DNA of 64,000 nucleotides, taken from the NCBI RefSeq assembly GCF_024298865.1, contig NZ_CP101161.1:3679175-3743174 (forward strand), in the 5' to 3' direction. Each line of letters begins with the position of its first letter. Position 1 is the stretch's first letter. This stretch comes from Halorarius halobius (GTDB lineage: Archaea > Halobacteriota > Halobacteria > Halobacteriales > Haloarculaceae). Position numbers and translations under genes: made by a program. The notes beneath the pieces are model-generated. The model had not been told where the DNA came from. It was given only the letters and a program-made list of their open reading frames with translations, and did not search any database. Of this stretch, positions 51,360-59,038 are shown piece after piece.

Positions 51360-52577
51360 TTACTCCCGGGACCGGAGCCGCTCGCGGACGAGCGAGCCGA
51401 GGTCCTCGCGGAGTTCGTCGACCGCTATCTCCTCCATGACGGGGACGTAGAACCCCTCGACGAGCATGTTCGTCGCGGTCCGGTCGGTGAGGCCACGCGA
51501 GGTCATGTAGAACATGTCCTCGGCGTCGACCTGCCCGACCGTCGCGGAGTGACTCGCCTCCGTGTCGTGGTTGTTGATGATGAGCTTCGGGGAGGCGTCG
51601 GCCTCGCTCTCGTCGCTCAACATCAGCGTGTTCTCCCGCTGGTAGGAACTCGTGTTCCACGCCTCGCGGCCGACGTTCTGGACGCCCTCGTACACCGAGC
51701 GGGCCTCGTCGTCGATGACGCCACGCGTCACGAGATCCGCGGTGGTGTTCTCGTTGTTGTGCCAGACCCGCGCGTCGAGGTCGAAGTGCTGGTCGTCGTG
51801 GCCGTAGAACGCGCCGACGATCTTCGTCTCCGAGCTATCGCCGTCGAGATGCGTCTCGACGCTCGACTTCGAGAGCCGGGAGCCGACGTTGCAGTCGATG
51901 AAGTCGACCTGTCCGTAGTCGTCGGCGGTCCCTTCCTTCAGCTGGTAGTTGTACGTCTCCTGGTCGAGGTTCTGGAGCGAGCCGTACTGGACGTACGCGT
52001 TCTCGCCCGCGGCTATCTCCGTGATGCCGGAGTAGTAGCGGGCACCGTCGACGGCCTCACCGGTCTCCTGTCGTTCCAGCAGGGTGACCGACGCGGACTC
52101 CTCGGCGACGACCAAGGTGTAGTTGAACAGCGACCGGCTGTTCATCGTCGTGCGGACCTTCACGTCCTCGGCGGCGACGCCCTCGGGGACGTGGACGACC
52201 GTGCCCGTCGAGAACAGCGCCGTCGACAGCGCCGTCAGGTAGTTCGTCTGCGGGTCGACGACGGAGCCGAACCGCTCCTTCAGGAGGTCCTCGTGCTCGT
52301 CGACCGCCTCGCTCCAGGACAGCACCTCTGCCTCGTCGGGGCCGACCTGGTCCTTCTCCTCGGCCGCGTCCAGCGGGTCGACCAGCGACTCGTAGTCGAG
52401 GTCGGTCAGGTCCGTCCAGGTGCGGCCCGGCGTGCGGATGACGTCCGGGAACGCGATGTCGTCGAGCGCCGCGAGCGCGTCGAGGCGAACGTCGAGGAGC
52501 CAGTCGGGTTCGCCGAGCGATTCGCTTATCTCCCGGACCGTCGCTTCGTCGATGGTTGCGTGTACCTGCGTGCTCAT
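51360..52577 (-). CDS. sufD: Fe-S cluster assembly protein SufD
   Basis: A 405-residue SufB/SufD-family protein with a right-handed beta-helix core. Features: TSSYQRENTLMLSDESEADA, PKLIINNHDTEASHSATVGQVD with DAEDMFYMTSRGLTD, the conserved HSATVG and LxSRGL motifs. It partners SufB and SufC as a scaffold for [Fe-S] assembly. It is the last gene of the leftward order sufC-sufB-sufD; its start follows the SufB stop by a single base. Confidence 0.93.
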   Translation of the reverse strand: MSTQVHATIDEATVREISESLGEPDWLLDVRLDALAALDDIAFPDVIRTPGRTWTDLTDLDYESLVDPLDAAEEKDQVGPDEAEVLSWSEAVDEHEDLLKERFGSVVDPQTNYLTALSTALFSTGTVVHVPEGVAAEDVKVRTTMNSRSLFNYTLVVAEESASVTLLERQETGEAVDGARYYSGITEIAAGENAYVQYGSLQNLDQETYNYQLKEGTADDYGQVDFIDCNVGSRLSKSSVETHLDGDSSETKIVGAFYGHDDQHFDLDARVWHNNENTTADLVTRGVIDDEARSVYEGVQNVGREAWNTSSYQRENTLMLSDESEADASPKLIINNHDTEASHSATVGQVDAEDMFYMTSRGLTDRTATNMLVEGFYVPVMEEIAVDELREDLGSLVRERLRSRE

Positions 52578-52578
52578 G

Positions 52579-54009
52579 TTATCCGAGCGACCCCTCCATC
52601 TCGAGTTCGATGAGGCGGTTGAGTTCGACCGCGTACTCGATGGGCAGTTCCTCGGTGATGGGCTCGATGAAGCCGGCGACGATCATCTGCTTGGCGTCGT
52701 CGTCGTCGAGACCGCGCGACTGGAGGTAGAACACGTCCTCGTCGCCGATCTTCCCGACGGTGGCCTCGTGGGCCACGTCCACCTTCGACTCCTGAATCTC
52801 CATGTACGGCATCGTGTCCGACGTACTCTCGTTGTCGAACATCAGCGCGTCACACTCGACCGACGTCGAGGAGTTCTCCGCGCCGTCCGCGATGTGGACG
52901 AGCCCCCGGTAGTTCGTCCGGCCGCCGTCCTTGCTGATGGACTTCGACTCGATGGTCGATTTGGTGTTGGGCGCGTTGTGGTACACCTTCGCGCCGGTGT
53001 CGATGTTCTGGCCCTCGCCGGCAAAGGCGATGGTGATGTGGTTGTCCGTCGCGTTCGGGCCCTTGAGAATGGTCGCGGGGTACAGCATCGTCGCCTTCGA
53101 TCCCATCGACCCGGAGACCCACTCCATCGTGCCGTCGGCCTCGACGATGGCGCGCTTGGTGTTGAGGTTGTACGTGTTCTTCGACCAGTTCTGAACCGTC
53201 GAGTACTGGACGTGGGCGTTCTCGCCGACGAACACCTCGACGCCGCCCGAGTGGAGGTTGAACGCCGAGTACTTCGGGGCGGAACAGCCCTCGATGTAGT
53301 GGACCTCGGAGTCGTCCTCCGCGATGATGAGCGTGTGCTCGAACTGGCCCATCCCCTCGGAGTTCATCCGGAAGTACGCCTGCACCGGCATCTCGACGGT
53401 GACGCCCTCGGGGACGTACACGAACGAGCCGCCGGACCAGATGGCGCCGTGGAGCGCGGCGAACTTGTTGTCGGAAGGCGGGACGCACTTCGTCATGAAG
53501 TACTCCTTGACGATGTCTTCGTGCTCCTGGACGGCCTTGTCCATGTCACAGAAGATGACGCCCTTCTCCTCCCACTGCTCCTGCATGTTCTGGTAGACGA
53601 TCTCCGACTCGTACTGGGCGCCGACCCCCGAGAGCGCGTTGCGCTCGGCCTCCGGGATGCCCAGTTTGTCGAAGGTGTCGCGGATCTCCTCGGGGAGGTC
53701 GTCCCACTCCTCGGCGCCGCCGCGCGTCTCGATGTCGGGCCGGATGTACGGAACTATCTCGTCGATGTCGACCTCCGAGAGGTCGGGCTGACCGGGCCAG
53801 TCGGTCGGCATCGGCATCTGCTGGAACTGCTCGAGCGCGCGCAGGCGCCGCTCCAGCATCCACTCCGGTTCGTCCTTGTCCTCGGAGATGACCCGGATGG
53901 TCTCCTCGGTCAGGCCCTTCTCGGTCTTGAAGGCGGACGACTCCTCCTTCTTGAACTCGAACCGGGCCTCGGTGTCGGTCTCTTTGAGGTGGTCTTGATC
54001 TGAACTCAT
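52579..54009 (-). CDS. sufB: Fe-S cluster assembly protein SufB
   Basis: A 476-residue SufB. Family motifs: VPEGVTVEMPVQAYFRMNSE, IIAEDDSEVHYIEGCSAP (candidate cluster Cys), EHTLIIAEDD, MPYMEIQESKVDVAHEATVG and EDVFYLQSRGL. It is the central scaffold on which clusters form with SufC energy. A box (about 54031-54042, GATAAGTAA on this strand) sits 27 nt upstream, so sufB may also have its own promoter. SufC is 57 nt upstream. Confidence 0.95.
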   Translation of the reverse strand: MSSDQDHLKETDTEARFEFKKEESSAFKTEKGLTEETIRVISEDKDEPEWMLERRLRALEQFQQMPMPTDWPGQPDLSEVDIDEIVPYIRPDIETRGGAEEWDDLPEEIRDTFDKLGIPEAERNALSGVGAQYESEIVYQNMQEQWEEKGVIFCDMDKAVQEHEDIVKEYFMTKCVPPSDNKFAALHGAIWSGGSFVYVPEGVTVEMPVQAYFRMNSEGMGQFEHTLIIAEDDSEVHYIEGCSAPKYSAFNLHSGGVEVFVGENAHVQYSTVQNWSKNTYNLNTKRAIVEADGTMEWVSGSMGSKATMLYPATILKGPNATDNHITIAFAGEGQNIDTGAKVYHNAPNTKSTIESKSISKDGGRTNYRGLVHIADGAENSSTSVECDALMFDNESTSDTMPYMEIQESKVDVAHEATVGKIGDEDVFYLQSRGLDDDDAKQMIVAGFIEPITEELPIEYAVELNRLIELEMEGSLG

Positions 54010-54070
54010 GTGATTACGTGCGGTTGGGTCGGGTTACTTATCAGGCTGTTCCGTAACCGGTTCGGGTTAC
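54010..54070 (-). promoter_or_regulatory. sufC-sufB spacer with internal promoter and inverted repeat
   Basis: The candidate TATA box GATAAGTAA (about 54031-54042) lies 27 nt from sufB. The inverted repeat GTAACC-ggttcg-GGTTAC at 54053-54070 overlaps the sufC stop (54067-54069). It could be a terminator or operator for sufB. Confidence 0.45.
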
Positions 54071-54984
54071 GCCGTCTCGTAGACCTCCTCGCGGACCCAG
54101 TCGTACCCCTTCTCCTCGAGCTCCTTCGCCAGAGAGGCGTCGCCCTCCTTGACGACCTCGCCGTCGAGCATGATGTGGACGTAGTCCGGCTCGACGTAAT
54201 CGAGGATACGCTGGTAGTGGGTGATCTGGAGGATGCCGGTGCCGACCTCGTCGCGCAGGGCGTTGATGCCGTTCGAGACGTCCTGCAGGCGGTCGATGTC
54301 CAGCCCGGAGTCTATCTCGTCGAGCACCGCGATGGACGGCTCGAGGATGGCGGCCTGGAGCACCTCGTTCTGCTTCTTCTCGCCCCCCGAGAATCCGGCG
54401 TTGAGGTAGCGCTGGGCGAACTTCTCGTCCATGTCGAGCAGTTCCATCTTCTCCTGGAGGAGCTGCTGGAACTCCGCGACGCCGATTTCGCCCTCGTCTG
54501 CCGGACCCTCCATCGGGGAGGTGTCGTAGCCGGCGTCCTCTTCCTCGTCGGCCTCGTCGGCGTCGGCCGCCTCGTCCTCGAACAGTTCTTCGCGCTCCTC
54601 GAGTTTGGCGTTCAGCGCCGTCCGAAGGAAGTTGACCATCGTGACCCCCTCGATTTCGGCGGGGTACTGGAAGCCGAGGAACACGCCGAGCGCGGCCCGC
54701 TCGTTCGGCTCCAGGTCGAGCAGGTTCCACGTCCGGTCCTCCTCGTCGATGTCGATGTCCTCGAACTCGTCGTCCTCGAGGTGGAGCAGTACCTCACCGT
54801 CGGTGACCTCGTAGGCCGGGTGGCCCGCGACGACCTTCGCGGTCGTTGACTTCCCGGAGCCGTTCGGTCCCATCAGCGCGTGAATCTCCCCCGACGAGAC
54901 TTCTAAGTCGACGCCCCGAAGGATGGTCTCGCCACCCTCCTCGGCGACCTCCGCATGCAGGTTCTTGATTTCCAGCGTTGCCAT
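54067..54984 (-). CDS. sufC: Fe-S cluster assembly ATPase SufC
   Basis: A 305-residue ABC-type ATPase. Walker A is GPNGSGKSTTAKVVAG, the signature motif is FSGGEKKQNEVLQAA, and Walker B with the D-loop is SIAVLDEIDSGLDID. Between Walker A and the signature an acidic insertion of about 35 residues (EDEAADADEADEEEDAGYD) is unusual compared with bacterial SufC (about 250 residues). ATG 54984 is preferred over GTG 54996. It is the first gene of the operon and drives SufB/SufD. Confidence 0.94.
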   Translation of the reverse strand: MATLEIKNLHAEVAEEGGETILRGVDLEVSSGEIHALMGPNGSGKSTTAKVVAGHPAYEVTDGEVLLHLEDDEFEDIDIDEEDRTWNLLDLEPNERAALGVFLGFQYPAEIEGVTMVNFLRTALNAKLEEREELFEDEAADADEADEEEDAGYDTSPMEGPADEGEIGVAEFQQLLQEKMELLDMDEKFAQRYLNAGFSGGEKKQNEVLQAAILEPSIAVLDEIDSGLDIDRLQDVSNGINALRDEVGTGILQITHYQRILDYVEPDYVHIMLDGEVVKEGDASLAKELEEKGYDWVREEVYETA

Positions 54985-55098
54985 GGTTTTGGACACCCGA
55001 AATCTAGCGGAGAGCGGGGTTAATCCTTACGGGTTCGCCCCGCGGAGTTCGCATTCGAGAAAATAATTTTTCGTGTGTGAAAACACGACGCGGGAAGC
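54985..55098 (-). promoter_or_regulatory. sufC promoter and polB end region
   Basis: A GGATTAACC box on the minus strand (about 55016-55026) is suitable for sufC. Just beyond the polB stop there is an AT-rich symmetric element, GAAAA-taat-TTTTC at 55059-55072, and a CGTGT-gtgaaa-ACACG stem at 55072-55087. Together they fit a polB terminator and possibly a regulatory site. Confidence 0.45.
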
Positions 55099-57873
55099 TC
55101 ACATGAAGTTACCCAGTCCGGTCTGCTCCTGGCCGCTCTTGACCTCCTCCCACGAGACGTCGAGCGCTTCCAAGATGCGCGCGATGGGGCCTTTCAGCGT
55201 CTTGTCGAGCATCTTGTCCCAGTGGATGGCGAACTCCGTGGGCACCTGGTCGGCGTACTCGAAGCAGATGACATCCGGGTCGCGCTTGAACTCGCCGTAC
55301 AGCGGGTCCGTCTGCGGGTCGAGGCCCCGCTCGCTCTCGACGCGGGTCCAGAAGTCGGGGTGGACCTTCTCCAGATACAGGCGCTTCGGCTTCGACCCCC
55401 GCTGGAAGTTCGTCCCCAGGAGGAGGTTCGCGTACTTCGCGCCCCGGACGTGGGCGGTGTCGGTGTCGTAGTTGTCCAGGCGTTTGCCGATGCCGCCGGG
55501 GATGCCCACGTCGTCCAGCGGGCGCTCGCCCTTCTGGAACTCCTCGATGACGTCGTGGACGTACTCCTTGACGCCCTCCACGTCCCCCTCCTCGACGATG
55601 AGTTCGAGGACGTGCTTCTGGACCTCCTTGGTGACCGGGGCGATGTCCGACCGCTTGTACTCGAAGCCGGTGATGTCGATGTCGTCGACGTCCTTCCCCT
55701 CCTTCCAGACGATGTGGCCGGCGTAGCGCTTCTTCTTGCCCGCCTGGAAGAATCGTCGGTACAGTTTCTCGAACTCGATCTCGAAGCGGTGGGAGTCGGC
55801 GTTCAACTCCTCGCGGGCGAACTCGTCGTAGGCGGCGTTGATGTGCTCCTCGATGTCGAAGGAGGCCTCGATGGCCTCGTCTTTGGTGTACTCCTCTCCG
55901 AGTTCGAGCATGACGCTGTCGGTGTCTCCATAAGCTACTTGATAATTAAGCTCGTTCGCCGCCCGCTCTGTGAACTCGATGACCTCCCGGCCGGTTGCCG
56001 TCACCGCGGCGCCCATCTCCTTGTCGTACAGCCGGAACCGGTCCCAGCCCAGCACGCCGTACAGCGAGTTCATGATGACCTTCACGGCGGCCTGCTCGCT
56101 GTCGTACCGCTTGTAGGCGTCCGAGTCGGGGTCGTGTTCGTCGCGGGCGGCCTTCTTCTGCTCCCGCTCGGAGAGCAGTTCGTCGACCATCTCGCGGATG
56201 ATGCCGTCCGGCTGTTTCCGGAAGTGGGTGCCGTTGGGCGCCCGGTAGGTGTCGCCGTCGTACTCGTCGGGGTCGACCTTCGTCTCCGGGCTGGCGTTGG
56301 TCGTCACCATGCACATCGGGTAGAGGCTCTTGAGGTCGAGGACGGTGACGTTCTCCTTGACCCCCGAGATTGGTTCGAAGACGGCGCCACCCTCGTACTC
56401 CTCGCTCTCGACGGTTCCCTTCGACGGGAGCGCGAAGTCGCCGTGGACCTTGTGGAGGATGTAGAGGTCGACCGCGTCGCCGGGGGTGGTGGCGTCCTCC
56501 AGTTTACAGCCGACGAACGACGCCACTTCGGTCCAGAACGAGACGAGGTCCCCCTTGCGGTCGATTTCGACGCAGAGTTCCACGTCCCGGAGGTTGTACT
56601 CAAGGAGGCGCTCGGGGTCCTGCTCCCAGAGGTCGCCGATGTCGCCGGTGTAGCGTTCCTTCCCGACGCCGAGTTCCTGCTCGGCGACCGCGTCCAGCCG
56701 GTAGGAGTCGAGTTCCGAGTACTGGCGGCGCTCGTAGGCGTACAGCAGGTCGAACACGACCCGCCCCTTGATGTCCGGTCCGCCCCACCCGGAGTCCCAC
56801 ACCTCGTCGACCCGCGAGAGCCGGTCCGCGTCCAGCCCCAGTTCCCCCAGACGCGCGACGTAGTAGGGGGCGTCGAAGTCGTCGAAGTTCCACCCCGTCA
56901 GCACGTCCGGGTCCGTCTCCGTCACGTACTCGATGTAGTCGGCGTGCATCGCCTCCTCCGAGTCGAACACCCGGAGGTCGACGCTGGCGTCGGCGTCGTC
57001 GTTCCAGAACTCGAAGCCGTCGAGCGACTCCGGCGCGTCGACAGTCGCCTCGGGCGCGTCGTACAGCCACGCGACGTACTCGTCGCGGTAGCTGTCGTGG
57101 CTCGTCATGCAGATGATACGCTCCTCGCCGTCCTCCGGGAAGCCGGAGCGGTCGTCCACCTCGATGTCGAGGGTGTGGACGCGAGGGTCGACGTCCATCT
57201 CGACGGGCGCGAGTTGCTGGTGGTGGACCTTCAGCGAGCCGTCGTCGGTCCGCTGACAGGGGACGCGGACGCCGGATTTGATGTCCTTGTCGATGAGCAG
57301 GCGGTTGGGGAAGAGGATGTCCGCCTCGTAGTGGTCGTAGCGGTCGCGTAGCTGTCCCACGTCGCGGGGAGTCTGGCCCTGCACCTTCACGAGCCGCTCG
57401 CCGCGGATGGACTCGTAGAAGACGACTTCGTCGGCCTCGTCGCCGCCGAGCGTGGGGTCCCGCTGGCCGCGCGTCTCGACGCCGAGGATGCGCTCCTCCA
57501 TCAGCCGGTCGTCGGTGAAGTCGCTCTCGTGGAGGGGGTCGTCGCCCGGGCTCTCGTGGTCGAGGTCGTCGACGGGCGTGTAGAAGTACGGCAGGAAGTC
57601 GTAGACGCGGACGTGTTCGAGTTCGCGGTCGGCGGTGCGACCGAACACGTGGAGCACGGGAAACTCCTCGTCGCCGTACCCCTCGACGGTGTAGTCGACC
57701 TGCGTGACGAACAGCTCGACCGCGCCGTCGGCCTCGGGAAACCGGTGTTCGGAGGTGTCGACGAACTCCGCGGCCTCGTCACCCTCGGTGACGTGTCTCG
57801 CCTCGGCGACGGACTCGGGGTCGTCACCCCCACCGGCATCGAAAGAAGAGAACGTCGTCTGCTCCTCGCTCAT
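55099..57873 (-). CDS. polB: DNA polymerase B (family B replicative polymerase)
   Basis: A 924-residue polymerase with 3'-5' exonuclease. Exo I is HTLDIEVDDRS, Exo II GWNFDDFDAPYY and Exo III YNLRDVELC. Polymerase motifs: A, DLKSLYPMCM; B, KVIMNSLYGVLGW; C, AYGDTDSVML (Asp650 and Asp652). There is no intein, but codons for residues 642-649, directly in front of DTDS, are strikingly AT-rich. Residues 1-50 are acidic and variable. The start is ATG 57873. It copies the chromosome together with other haloarchaeal polymerases. The gene is alone, divergent from 57999. Confidence 0.96.
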   Translation of the reverse strand: MSEEQTTFSSFDAGGGDDPESVAEARHVTEGDEAAEFVDTSEHRFPEADGAVELFVTQVDYTVEGYGDEEFPVLHVFGRTADRELEHVRVYDFLPYFYTPVDDLDHESPGDDPLHESDFTDDRLMEERILGVETRGQRDPTLGGDEADEVVFYESIRGERLVKVQGQTPRDVGQLRDRYDHYEADILFPNRLLIDKDIKSGVRVPCQRTDDGSLKVHHQQLAPVEMDVDPRVHTLDIEVDDRSGFPEDGEERIICMTSHDSYRDEYVAWLYDAPEATVDAPESLDGFEFWNDDADASVDLRVFDSEEAMHADYIEYVTETDPDVLTGWNFDDFDAPYYVARLGELGLDADRLSRVDEVWDSGWGGPDIKGRVVFDLLYAYERRQYSELDSYRLDAVAEQELGVGKERYTGDIGDLWEQDPERLLEYNLRDVELCVEIDRKGDLVSFWTEVASFVGCKLEDATTPGDAVDLYILHKVHGDFALPSKGTVESEEYEGGAVFEPISGVKENVTVLDLKSLYPMCMVTTNASPETKVDPDEYDGDTYRAPNGTHFRKQPDGIIREMVDELLSEREQKKAARDEHDPDSDAYKRYDSEQAAVKVIMNSLYGVLGWDRFRLYDKEMGAAVTATGREVIEFTERAANELNYQVAYGDTDSVMLELGEEYTKDEAIEASFDIEEHINAAYDEFAREELNADSHRFEIEFEKLYRRFFQAGKKKRYAGHIVWKEGKDVDDIDITGFEYKRSDIAPVTKEVQKHVLELIVEEGDVEGVKEYVHDVIEEFQKGERPLDDVGIPGGIGKRLDNYDTDTAHVRGAKYANLLLGTNFQRGSKPKRLYLEKVHPDFWTRVESERGLDPQTDPLYGEFKRDPDVICFEYADQVPTEFAIHWDKMLDKTLKGPIARILEALDVSWEEVKSGQEQTGLGNFM

Positions 57874-57960
57874 GGATACCCGCCCTTTGCCCCGGCCGGT
57901 AAAAACATCGGTGGTCCGGTCGAGAGCCGCCGGCCGGCGCGGGGGTCGAACGTTGTAACG

Positions 57961-57984
57961 GTCACAAGGCATATACCATGTGAC
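57961..57984 (+). promoter_or_regulatory. Inverted repeat centred on a TATA box
   Basis: GTCACA (57961-57966) and TGTGAC (57979-57984) are perfect inverse copies with 12 nt between, and CATATA (57970-57975) is the core, with its centre 27 nt before ATG 57999. A third related half-site (TTGTAAC) lies at 57953-57959. A repressor that occludes TBP is the simplest reading. Confidence 0.5.
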
Positions 57985-57998
57985 TTAGTACCAAGGCG

Positions 57999-58196
57999 AT
58001 GGTGAGAGACACCATGCCCGATACCCCCAAGTCGGACACGGATCGCCCGGGCGACGCGCCCGAGCCGGCCCAGTCGGACGCCGTCCAGACGACGGAGGCG
58101 TACGAGACAGAGGAGGGCGTGGTGTTCTACGACGCCGAGAACCCCACCGCCTGGCTCCAGGCGCGGGCCACCCTCGAGTTGGAGGAGATGGCCTGA
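57999..58196 (+). CDS. Short acidic haloarchaeal protein (DUF7331-like)
   Basis: A 65-residue highly acidic, mostly disordered protein: DTPKSDTDRPGDAPEPAQSD, a conserved EEGVVFYDAENPTAWLQA segment and a final helix LELEEMA. The start is ATG 57999 (27 nt after CATATA); ATG 58014 is in frame. The family name is from memory, and the function is unknown. The promoter carries a striking palindrome. Confidence 0.7.
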   Translation: MVRDTMPDTPKSDTDRPGDAPEPAQSDAVQTTEAYETEEGVVFYDAENPTAWLQARATLELEEMA

Positions 58197-58241
58197 GGCC
58201 GAGCGAACGGTTTTTGCTCCCGGCGTCCCTCCTCGCGTAGC

Positions 58242-58625
58242 GTGAGCGACGAGCGCCGCAAGGTGAAAGAAACCGTCCGTGACAGCGGCGGCGACGGCGA
58301 CGACCCCTGGCCCGACGAGCCGTCGGAGTTCGACCCGTCGAGCCTCGGCCCCGACCCCACGACCACGTTCGGGAGCGAGGGCGAGGAGTACGAGGTCGAC
58401 GACGAGACCTCGCGGGCGTTCTGGGCCGCCGTCGTACTCGCGAACGTCGGCCTGTTCGGCGTCACCGTCGGCCCGATGCTGTGGTACTTCGAGGGAGCCA
58501 CCTACGTCGGGGGCGGACTGTTCGCCGTCGGCGCGGTGGCGCTGGCCCGCACGTACGCCATCCAGCGTCGGTACTCACGGGCCAGCCGCGACTCCGAGAC
58601 CGCGGCCGACGGGGAGGAGCCGTGA
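58242..58625 (+). CDS. Two-helix membrane protein with acidic N-terminus (DUF7322-like)
   Basis: A 127-residue protein. Residues 1-60 are acidic and polar (DDPWPDEPSEFDPSSLGPD). Two helices follow (FWAAVVLANVGLFGVTVGPML and YVGGGLFAVGAVALARTYAI), then a basic tail (RRYSRASRDSE). GTG 58242 is preceded at 27 nt by CGGTTTTTG. It overlaps the next gene (GTGA), so the two are co-transcribed. Confidence 0.72.
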   Translation: MSDERRKVKETVRDSGGDGDDPWPDEPSEFDPSSLGPDPTTTFGSEGEEYEVDDETSRAFWAAVVLANVGLFGVTVGPMLWYFEGATYVGGGLFAVGAVALARTYAIQRRYSRASRDSETAADGEEP

Positions 58626-59038
58626 AGACCGTCGAAGCCGCGGACGGGCGCCGCTACCTGCTCGTCAAGCGGTCGAGCGAGTCCAGTCGCGTCCGCGACC
58701 CCGAGACCGGCGAGGAGCGGTTCCTCCCGAACGAGGAGTTGACGGTCGTCGACGACGGGCCGCTGGAGACGGCGGCCGCCGGCGTCCCAGGGGCCGTGCG
58801 GACGCTCGTGACGGCGACCCACGACGACCGGGCGCTCGGTCTGCTGGTGGAACTCGACCGCCGGGGCGCGACGCCCGTCCGCACGCTGTTGGGCGACTAC
58901 GACCTCTGTGAGTCGGACCTGCTGGGCATCCTGACCGAGTTCCGCGCGGCCGGCCTCGTCACCGAGACGGAGGTGGCTGGCCACCGGGGGTACGCGCTGA
59001 CCGACACCGGCCGGCAGGCGGTCGACCGCCTCAGTTGA
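58622..59038 (+). CDS. Winged-helix-like haloarchaeal protein (DUF7346-like)
   Basis: A 138-residue protein. The N-terminal part is a small beta domain (RRYLLVKRSSESSRVRDPET with GEERFLPNEELTVVDDG). The C-terminal half looks like a winged helix: LLVELDRRGATPVRTLLGDY, then ESDLLGILTEFRAAGLVTE and TEVAGHRGYALTDTGRQAVD. It may bind DNA. It overlaps rad50 convergently by eight bases. Confidence 0.72.
   Translation: MKTVEAADGRRYLLVKRSSESSRVRDPETGEERFLPNEELTVVDDGPLETAAAGVPGAVRTLVTATHDDRALGLLVELDRRGATPVRTLLGDYDLCESDLLGILTEFRAAGLVTETEVAGHRGYALTDTGRQAVDRLS

Noticed and set aside
52420..54003. A long plus-strand frame over sufB
   Set aside because: It is the shadow of sufB; no promoter or conserved residue is seen.
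55222..57351. A 709-residue plus-strand frame within polB
   Set aside because: It consists of repeated Val/Leu/Asp/Glu typical of antisense reading of a GC-rich acidic gene and has no domain; all motifs are on the other strand.
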